Of a DNA stretch of 12,025 nucleotides, positions 1 through 5,783 are shown piece by piece (position 1 is the stretch's first letter; every line of letters begins with the position of its first letter). The stretch spans positions 1 to 12,025 of the forward strand of contig JWZX01002325.1 of the NCBI GenBank assembly GCA_001275005.1, in the 5' to 3' direction. The stretch comes from Chrysochromulina tobinii. Taxonomy: Eukaryota; Haptophyta; Prymnesiales; Chrysochromulinaceae. The position numbers and the translations under genes are program-made. The notes beneath the pieces are model-generated. The model was not told the DNA's origin and did not search any database. It worked only from the letters and a program-made list of their open reading frames with translations.

Positions 1-465
1 CGCGGTCGCCCGGCGGCGTCCGCGCGCGCGGAGGCCGGAGCGCGGCGGTGTCGTGTTGTAGGCGTGTCGTGTACGCGCGGAGGCCCCGCCGCGGGTCCGC
101 GTCCGGTTTCTTATTTAACGCACTCATTAACGCACGTGCCTTAGGTGATTTCCGCGTGGGTTACCACACCGCATAGCCTGGTGAGGTTAACGACGCCGAG
201 CTATTCAGCTACGGCGAAAACACGGTAGTCGGGTACCGTCGATTACTATAACGATTCACCGTCCTTGCGTTCGATGCGGCAAGCGGGGTGCGTGACGGGA
301 GTATCAGCCTGCTCCCACCGTCGTACACCGTCGCGCGTCTGGCAGCGGCGTACAGCCGCACTCAGGCACATAATGCGCGCATCAAACTCGCGGAGCCGCA
401 GGTCGCAGCTGTTTCTCGGATCACCTTCAGCTCATTCTTCTCTCATCCTACTCTCGTCCCGGCGC
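1..465. other. Intergenic region downstream of the sulfotransferase gene
   Basis: I see no credible gene here; the open frames that enter it are out-of-frame shadows with no recognisable protein. The first 110 bases are extremely GC-rich and contain a 12-bp direct repeat (CGCGCGGAGGCC at 25-36 and 74-85) and GTGTCGTGT at 48-56 and 64-72. TTAACGCAC occurs twice at 115-123 and 127-135. Two adjacent hairpins follow (194-216 and 222-239). The part nearest 465 is probably the 3' untranslated region of the minus-strand sulfotransferase gene, but I see no clear polyadenylation signal. Confidence 0.5.
194..239. repeat. Two consecutive small hairpins
   Basis: The first stem pairs CGCCG-AGCT (194-202) with AGCT-A-CGGCG (207-216) around an ATTC loop, with one bulged A. 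The second pairs ACGGTA (222-227) with TACCGT (234-239) around a 6-nt loop. They lie about 230 bp past the stop of the minus-strand sulfotransferase gene, so they could sit in its 3' UTR or in spacer DNA. The function is unknown and short stems of this kind can arise by chance. Confidence 0.4.
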
Positions 466-2244
466 TCATCGTCGGAAGACAGCCTCTGGGCCATACGTGA
501 CGATGCCCGTCGAAGACCGCTCCTCCTCGTCGGGTATCCGCATGAGCTCGGTGCCCGGCGAGGCACTATTTACACTCCCCGCCACCTTGCACGAGAACCT
601 GAGCTCCAGATTCTCCCGGAATCGTCTCGCCATCTGCGTGGCACCCGGCGATTGGAGCAGCGCAGGTTCAACATTGGCCAGCCCGGCAGTGGAAGCCACT
701 CCTGCGCGCACAGCAGCTCGATGCGCGGCACCCGATTCGTACAAGTGATACAGACTCGGCGGACTCGCAAGCACCTCCTGTCCCGACGGCAACCGTTCAG
801 TTGACATGCCGAGGGTGCGCAAGCAAGCATCGGTCTTGGCGAGGAGGGACTGGCCCTTGGACTTGCTGTCGAGGCCCAGCTCCTGCATAGACCGCTCCAC
901 CACCTGCGCGAGCGGCACTTCAGCCTTTAGGCCAAGCTGCTGCCGAAGCAGCTCGACCTTGGTGTCAAGAGATGAAGGCCAGCTCTGCGGTGGCGGTGGT
1001 GCCTGCAGCTGAATCCCAGGCAGAGCAAGCCAGCGCGCAAGCCGAGCAGTGAAGGCGAGCTCCTCTCGCTCGCGCAGCAGCGCCGCCTCGTACAGCACCC
1101 GGTCGCAGCGTGAGTGCGCCCGGAGCCTGCGTAGGGTGTCGGCACTCATCGAGTTGAGCGAGAGCCGGCCGCCTTTCCCGGGCGGATTGCAGCGGAACAC
1201 GGTGCCGAGCGTTGGCGGACGCTCGGTCAGCTCCGAGCCTCTTGCGGAATCCCCCGTCGACGACAGCCTCGCCGCCATCTTCGTGCCGCGCCACACGGTG
1301 GTCTCATTGAAAAAGTAGCCCGCGCGCGCGAGCATCGCCCACATGACCTCGCCCACGTTGGACGTGGTGCCCACTACGTCAAAGTGGCGCAGCATCCGGA
1401 GTGCCACTGCAGTGGCTTTCGCCTCGCGATCGAGCGTGCGGTTGCTCACATCCTTGCTCGTGGCGCCCGCCCTTCTGACACCTCCGCTGACGTTGCAATC
1501 GTACTTGTAATCCTCACCGCAACCAAGCTCAGCTCGCTCATTGCCTTCGTAAATATGTTGGTTGTGGCCGCATGCCTGGTTGTAAGGCGTGCTGCAGAGG
1601 AAGATGCTGCCAATATAGCTGCACTTGTTGTTGCGCATCCACGCAAGTTGCGGATTCGCGCGCCCAGGCAGCCACCTATTCACAAAGACGCTCTCCTGCA
1701 AGCTTACGTTGCCATGCAGCTGCGGGTGGAAAGCCACGTGAAAGTAGAGAAACTCGGAGAGCATCTGCGATGAGGGCTCTCGCAGCACTGTGCCGACAGC
1801 CATCGGGCACCCTGCCGCGCGATACCGAGCGCGCAGTGTTCCGAGCCGCGGCAGCACTGAATCATGGAAGCGCCCGACGCCAATCGGTTCGTGGAAGTCA
1901 ACGATAATCCTGCGCTCGCGCCAGTTGAGCAGGCCGCCGCAACCGCTGCCCTCGATCGCGGAAGTGTTCGGGTGGAATTTCTCTCGGCACGCGGGTGGAG
2001 CATAGCGCCAAATGGACGGAACGGCGCGCGTTTTATCAAACAAATCGCCGAAAGCAGCAAAGAAATGAGGATGCCCAGACCTGGGTCTGCCAAGAAATAC
2101 CCAGCCGGGCAAAGTCTGCAGCACTTCCGTGATTGTAGAACCACCCGTCTTCGGCACGTGAGCGAGCACCAGCAGCCCACATTTCGGACTGGTCGTCACG
2201 CCATGCAACGTCGCGTCGGGTCCACGCCACCTGTGCGCCACCAT
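466..2244 (-). CDS. PAPS-dependent sulfotransferase, Golgi type II membrane enzyme
   Basis: Predicted to move a sulfate group from PAPS to a carbohydrate or other acceptor in the Golgi lumen; the acceptor cannot be told from sequence. From the ATG at 2244 the protein has 592 residues. Residues 29-37 (HVPKTGGST) form the 5'-phosphosulfate loop, and residues 153-167 (VLREPSSQMLSEFLY, with R155 and S163) form the 3'-phosphate-binding motif of the Sulfotransfer_2-like families. Around 288-305, FDVVGTTSNVGEVMWAML matches the usual late helix of these enzymes. Five N-glycosylation sequons (N93, N179, N251, N268, N313) and many cysteines fit a lumenal domain. Residues beyond about 340 are a less conserved extension. 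The frame stays open upstream of this ATG to about 2352 and encodes a 19-residue hydrophobic stretch, so the real start is probably in an upstream exon. The gene is divergent from the 2498 gene. Confidence 0.85.
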   Translation of the reverse strand: MVAHRWRGPDATLHGVTTSPKCGLLVLAHVPKTGGSTITEVLQTLPGWVFLGRPRSGHPHFFAAFGDLFDKTRAVPSIWRYAPPACREKFHPNTSAIEGSGCGGLLNWRERRIIVDFHEPIGVGRFHDSVLPRLGTLRARYRAAGCPMAVGTVLREPSSQMLSEFLYFHVAFHPQLHGNVSLQESVFVNRWLPGRANPQLAWMRNNKCSYIGSIFLCSTPYNQACGHNQHIYEGNERAELGCGEDYKYDCNVSGGVRRAGATSKDVSNRTLDREAKATAVALRMLRHFDVVGTTSNVGEVMWAMLARAGYFFNETTVWRGTKMAARLSSTGDSARGSELTERPPTLGTVFRCNPPGKGGRLSLNSMSADTLRRLRAHSRCDRVLYEAALLREREELAFTARLARWLALPGIQLQAPPPPQSWPSSLDTKVELLRQQLGLKAEVPLAQVVERSMQELGLDSKSKGQSLLAKTDACLRTLGMSTERLPSGQEVLASPPSLYHLYESGAAHRAAVRAGVASTAGLANVEPALLQSPGATQMARRFRENLELRFSCKVAGSVNSASPGTELMRIPDEEERSSTGIVTYGPEAVFRR

Positions 2245-2352
2245 GAGACGCCGTCCATATTCACGCGAAGTCCAAAAAAGGGGCGCCGACGATAGTCCGA
2301 CGATCGAAAGTGCTCCGATAAGGATCGTTCGTAGAAGGGATCTGTACTGGAG
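2245..2352 (-). CDS. Probable 5' extension of the sulfotransferase: signal-anchor segment
   Basis: Reading the minus strand in the sulfotransferase frame, there is no stop between the ATG at 2244 and a TAA at 2355-2353. Positions 2328-2272 encode TILIGALSIVGLSSAPLFW, a 19-residue hydrophobic stretch preceded by an arginine and followed by the charged TSREYGRR. This is what a type II signal anchor looks like, directly ahead of a lumenal sulfotransferase domain. The segment has no ATG. AG dinucleotides at CTCCAG (ending 2347) or TACAG (ending 2343) could be splice acceptors for a first exon that supplies the start codon. The hydrophobic frame is seen directly; that it is translated is inferred. 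Confidence 0.55.
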
Positions 2353-2497
2353 TTACTGTGTGTGCGTGATTGGCGTGCTGTGAATGCACGTTTTTCGTGT
2401 GTCTTGACAGGTCTTGAGGGACTAGAGGTGAGAGCGAACTGGACTGACCTCTCTCAGGTCGCCGCCCTCATCCGCGACCCCACAACCATCTCTGTCT
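2353..2497. promoter_or_regulatory. Shared upstream region of a divergent gene pair
   Basis: This short spacer lies between the open frame of the sulfotransferase (minus) and the start of the coiled-coil protein (plus, ATG at 2498). It is less GC-rich than its surroundings and includes a GT-rich stretch at 2358-2382. Two ATGs on the minus strand at 2488 and 2472 (same frame, stopped by a TGA) could belong to a short first exon, but I cannot place a convincing donor. No TATA box is evident. The promoter role is inferred from gene orientation only. Confidence 0.3.
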
Positions 2498-4360
2498 ATG
2501 TGCGACCGGCTAGAGGCACTTACCCAGAGGCTCGAGGAAGTTTTCGAAGCTGAGGAGGCGGCTGAGGCAACCGCTGCGGCAGAATTGGCAGCGTTATGCG
2601 TTGCCGCCGCAGCCCGAGCGCTGGAGCTCGCCCGGTCAGCCGAAGCTCAGTTCACTGAGGCTCGTTTGGCGGTGGAAGCAGTGGCTGAGGCCAGCGCGGC
2701 TGAGAGGGCAGCGGGTGAGGCTGTTCCTGTGGCGGTGCCTGCGGCAGTTGCAGTGGCGGCAGCAGCTGAGGCAGCGGCTGACCCGGTATCAAAGCCGGAG
2801 CCGGTAGAGCCAGCGACGCCGCAGCTGGTGGTAGAGAAGGCGGAGGCGGAGAGGCTCGATGTAGAGCGGCTGGCAACTGAGGCAGCCGCAGCGGCAGAAG
2901 CCGAGCGGCTGCCGGCGGAGAAATCGATTGCGGAGTGGTTTTTGGCTCATCCACGCCCCACCAGCTCGTCAGTCCATCGTGATCCTGAAGCCGCTGGACC
3001 GGCCGAAATGGGCGTGGCCTCGTCAGTCAGATGGGATCCCGACCACCTGTGGCGTGGCGACCCTGGCCCCATCTCCGCGGCAAGTTACCCGACGCTACCC
3101 GACTCCACACGCGCTTCCTCGCCTGTGCGCAGCGCGCTGCGCTCCTCGCCTCGGCCCGCCTCGGCTCGGCCCGCCTCGACCACGCCGCCCGCCTCGACCA
3201 TGTCGTTCGGCTCGACGCGAGGAGCCCAGCAGCCTCGCACACTTCGCGCGACGGACCAAAAGCATTTGGAGGCGGAGACCGTGCATCTACTCCTCGGCCA
3301 GGAGTGGCCTCTCAAGACCGCTCCAGACTCCGGCCGCGCACCGGCTTACTGGGTGCCCTTGCTCCCAGCGGCGCGGGCTGCCCGGGCGCAACCCGCGGCC
3401 TCGGCCGAACCAAGGGCCGTGCCCAAAGCTGCTCACCCCCCCGCCTCCGCCTGCACCTCTGCCTGCACGTGCGCCTGCACCTCCACCTCAGACTCCAGAT
3501 CAGCCGCGGCACCGTCGCGCTCTCGACCAGCCAACTCGTCTGTACGACGCCCGCGCACCCAGGAGAAGCCTCGCACGGTGGCAGAGGCGAACGCCACGGC
3601 GATTCACGGCACGGAGATTCACATCACGGATATTCACAGCACGCTAGAGGTCGAGAGTGGCAGCGATATCGAGGACCACAGGAGGAGTGTCTCTCCGCCT
3701 AAGCCGCCTTGGGAGGACGGAATGTCGAGCTTGTGGGAGAGTGCTGAGTCCCTGCAGCCGCGCCCGCCGGTCGCGGTCGAGTCACCACGCCCCAGGCCGC
3801 GTCCCAAGCCGATGCGTATCGAATTGCCTCCCAGCTCGGCGCGCCGTGCGGTTGCGGCCTCCGCCCCGGCCAAAGGCGTGGTGGTGATGCTAGGGGGTCG
3901 GCCGGTGCATATGCCGAGGCCGCGCCCACGTGAGCCTATTTCACAGCAGGACGTGTATGCATTGCTCCTCGAGCAGAATGACCCAAAGACAGAGCTCGCG
4001 CGCCAGCGCGCGGCGGAGCGCGTCGTGGCTATCCAAATCGCGGAGGGCCGCATCGCGCGCCAAAGCGAGCGCGCCGAGCGGCTGGTGGCGAAGACAAGGG
4101 ACGCGGCCGAGAGGACGCGCTTTGCCAAGCTCTTCGGGCTACCGTTCCGCCACAACCGCTGCCATTCGCGTCGTCCCCTGCTTGTCGTGGCTTCTGGAGG
4201 GGACGCAGGCAAGGCGAAAGAAGCCGTGAAAGAGGCCGTGACGGAGGCGGCGAAGTGCGCGCCGGCGCTTCGGCCCACGTCCACCGACGAGCGCGAACTA
4301 AGGCGCGAACCGGGTCATCGGGCAACACGACGAATCACAATCGGAATAGTAAAAACGTAA
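2498..4360 (+). CDS. Hypothetical low-complexity coiled-coil protein (620 aa)
   Basis: I do not recognise this protein. It is the only long open frame on this stretch. Residues 1-145 are rich in Ala, Glu and Arg with a helical, coiled-coil-like pattern. Residues 150-450 are rich in Ser, Pro, Ala and Arg and probably disordered, with tandem peptide repeats (SARPAS-type near 220, ACTSACTC-type near 320, and four pentapeptides near 363-382). Residues 390-415 carry an acidic patch and SPPKPPWEDG. Residues 492-550 are a strongly charged helix, likely a second coiled coil. The tail is basic. There is no signal peptide or membrane segment. The ATG has a weak context (T at -3), so an upstream exon or later start is possible. 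Composition alone can keep a GC-rich frame open, so reality as a gene is likely but not certain. Confidence 0.55.
   Translation: MCDRLEALTQRLEEVFEAEEAAEATAAAELAALCVAAAARALELARSAEAQFTEARLAVEAVAEASAAERAAGEAVPVAVPAAVAVAAAAEAAADPVSKPEPVEPATPQLVVEKAEAERLDVERLATEAAAAAEAERLPAEKSIAEWFLAHPRPTSSSVHRDPEAAGPAEMGVASSVRWDPDHLWRGDPGPISAASYPTLPDSTRASSPVRSALRSSPRPASARPASTTPPASTMSFGSTRGAQQPRTLRATDQKHLEAETVHLLLGQEWPLKTAPDSGRAPAYWVPLLPAARAARAQPAASAEPRAVPKAAHPPASACTSACTCACTSTSDSRSAAAPSRSRPANSSVRRPRTQEKPRTVAEANATAIHGTEIHITDIHSTLEVESGSDIEDHRRSVSPPKPPWEDGMSSLWESAESLQPRPPVAVESPRPRPRPKPMRIELPPSSARRAVAASAPAKGVVVMLGGRPVHMPRPRPREPISQQDVYALLLEQNDPKTELARQRAAERVVAIQIAEGRIARQSERAERLVAKTRDAAERTRFAKLFGLPFRHNRCHSRRPLLVVASGGDAGKAKEAVKEAVTEAAKCAPALRPTSTDERELRREPGHRATRRITIGIVKT
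3584..3643 (+). repeat. 15-bp tandem repeat, four copies, coding for x-I-H-x-T pentapeptides
   Basis: Three clear 15-nt units start at 3599, 3614 and 3629 (pattern GxxATTCACxxCACG), with a fourth, diverged unit at 3584-3598. In the reading frame of the 2498 gene they encode EANAT, AIHGT, EIHIT and DIHST. The unit keeps frame, which supports this frame being translated. Confidence 0.6.
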
Positions 4361-4646
4361 AAAGCGCAACGTTTCGAGTAACGGCTAAGTATAACGGCTA
4401 ACACGTGTACCCTCGCCTACGCACGCGCAGCGCAGCACGACCGACCGCAGCGCCCCACGCGGGCCACAGCCGCACACACCGCCAGTCGTCGAGTCGCAGC
4501 ATGCGGGGCTCGCCGTCCCGGGAAACCGAGGCGAGGTATCGACACGCACCGTCGACCGTGCGCCTCGCGCCCCGGCGTCGCGCGGCCCCGTACGGAGAGC
4601 ATCAGGGAGCATCAGGGAGCATCTTATCTTAGACACGATCAGCGTC
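4361..4646. other. Spacer between convergent gene ends, with short direct repeats
   Basis: This is the gap between the stop of the plus-strand coiled-coil gene and the stop of the minus-strand p23-like gene. It has an AT-richer start (4340-4400) and then a GC-rich centre. It carries TAACGGCTAA twice (4379-4388 and 4392-4401) and a 10-bp tandem repeat at 4597-4623. Short frames on both strands here have no recognisable product. It probably holds the two 3' ends. Confidence 0.4.
4597..4623. repeat. 10-bp tandem repeat, about 2.7 copies
   Basis: The unit GAGCATCAGG is repeated perfectly (period 10) and ends in GAGCATC. It lies just past the stop codon of the p23-like gene, so on the minus strand it would be in the 3' UTR or in an intron. 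Confidence 0.7.
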
Positions 4647-5609
4647 TCAAGCAAATGTACTCACCACGAGCGTCTGCTCCTCGAAGCTCAGCGTCTTGAA
4701 CATGATCTCGAGAACAGCCATCTGCTCCTTCCTGTTCATCGCTTCGAATTGGGTCACCCAGCGCTGCGGGCGCATCTCGGCGTCGTAGACGGAGGTGTCG
4801 AGCCTGAGCTTGCCAAGCTGCCCACCCTTCATGGCGGCCGCGAGCTGAGCGAGGTGCTCACCGCCGCCACGCAGCAGCTCGAACAGCCGGAGCGCACTCT
4901 CTTGCCTGGCCTCGGGCAATTGCGCATTCCAGCAGAGCGCCATCGTCACCATGCGCTGTGGGTAGGTGAGCCCTCGCCAATCTGCCACCCACTTGGGTTC
5001 AATGGCCGCCGAGATCACAGGTGGCAAGGGTGGGGCACCCAACGGCGGCGTCGCGGCGTCGGCGCTCGTGCTCACATCTTTCTCTTCGGACGGTGCCTCG
5101 AGGGCATTGGGCAGCTCAAGCCACTTATCCGAGCCAGGCTTCGACCGCTCTGGTTCGGACGATCCGCTGAGGTTCGCACTCGCCATCCTCGTGATCGCCA
5201 TGTCTGCGAGCTGCTCGTATGTGACTGGCGTCGGTGGCGCTGTCGGTAGCTTCTTGATGGGAGTGTCCTCGTCCTCGTCTTCGTCTTTGTATCTGTCCCA
5301 ATCGACTTTTACGTGGGCCAGTTTGGTTTCGAAGGGCTGCGGCCACTGTGTTGCGTGGGCCTCGCCCTTGCGCAGCGAAACCACGCTCACGCCTCTCTTG
5401 ACGTCCCACTTCGCTGAGCTGGCACGGACTGGATGAAGGAAGCGAGCCCGCAACTCCAGCTCCTCCCACGAGAAGCTGATGTCTGCGTCGGTCACCTGCG
5501 TTATCGGCATGCCGTCGAAGCCCTGGTTATCCTTGTCCTTGCACGTAAAGGTGAGCACGAGCTCATCGCGCGTCTGCGCCCATGTGCACGGACAGGGCTT
5601 CGAGGCCAT
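4647..5609 (-). CDS. p23-like (CS domain) co-chaperone with long C-terminal extension
   Basis: Likely a cytosolic Hsp90 co-chaperone or related CS-domain scaffold. I chose the ATG at 5609 (first in-frame ATG, G at -3 and +4), giving 320 residues; the frame is open to about 5711 but without an ATG. Residues 5-105 are a CS/p23 fold: the early TWAQTRDELVLTFTC strand pair, a middle ISFSWEELELRARF pair, VSLRKGEAHATQWP, and VKVDWDRYKDED leading into an acidic DEDEDED tail, much as in PTGES3/p23. Residues 117-205 are Pro/Ser/Ala-rich and probably disordered. Residues 206-320 are mostly helical, do not match p23, and begin with KWVADWRGLTYPQRMV; I do not recognise them. Usual p23 proteins are about 110-240 residues, so this one is long. 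The last five codons overlap a perfect GTGAGT donor at 4664-4659, so the true C-terminus may lie in another exon. The gene is divergent from the PH/EDR2_C gene. Confidence 0.75.
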   Translation of the reverse strand: MASKPCPCTWAQTRDELVLTFTCKDKDNQGFDGMPITQVTDADISFSWEELELRARFLHPVRASSAKWDVKRGVSVVSLRKGEAHATQWPQPFETKLAHVKVDWDRYKDEDEDEDTPIKKLPTAPPTPVTYEQLADMAITRMASANLSGSSEPERSKPGSDKWLELPNALEAPSEEKDVSTSADAATPPLGAPPLPPVISAAIEPKWVADWRGLTYPQRMVTMALCWNAQLPEARQESALRLFELLRGGGEHLAQLAAAMKGGQLGKLRLDTSVYDAEMRPQRWVTQFEAMNRKEQMAVLEIMFKTLSFEEQTLVVSTFA

Positions 5610-5783
5610 CGCGCGGACTGCCACAAAGAAGAGGCGCGGAAGTAATTGCGAAGTTCCTCGAGTCGGTTTCCATGTATGCGATGAGATGAGAGTTGGCACG
5701 TTGTCAGACACTTCCCGTCCTCAAGCGGTTCACACCGTCGGCAAAATCGCGAAAAAGGGCACTGTGCAGTGTCCGCTCCGATA
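5610..5783. promoter_or_regulatory. Compact bidirectional promoter region
   Basis: Only 174 bases separate the p23-like ATG (minus) from the PH/EDR2_C ATG (plus), so both 5' UTRs and core promoters must fit here. The right edge holds a near-palindrome, GGCACTG-TG-CAGTGTCC (5758-5774). I see no TATA box. The role is inferred from the head-to-head layout. Confidence 0.4.

Noticed and set aside
1864-2295. Several plus-strand frames overlapping the sulfotransferase
   Set aside because: They are shadows; only the minus strand shows both PAPS-binding motifs and glycosylation sequons.
2928-3702. Alternative long frames in the middle of the 2498-4360 gene
   Set aside because: They are arginine/proline-rich out-of-frame readings of GC-rich DNA and lack the in-frame pentapeptide and charged-helix structure of the main frame.
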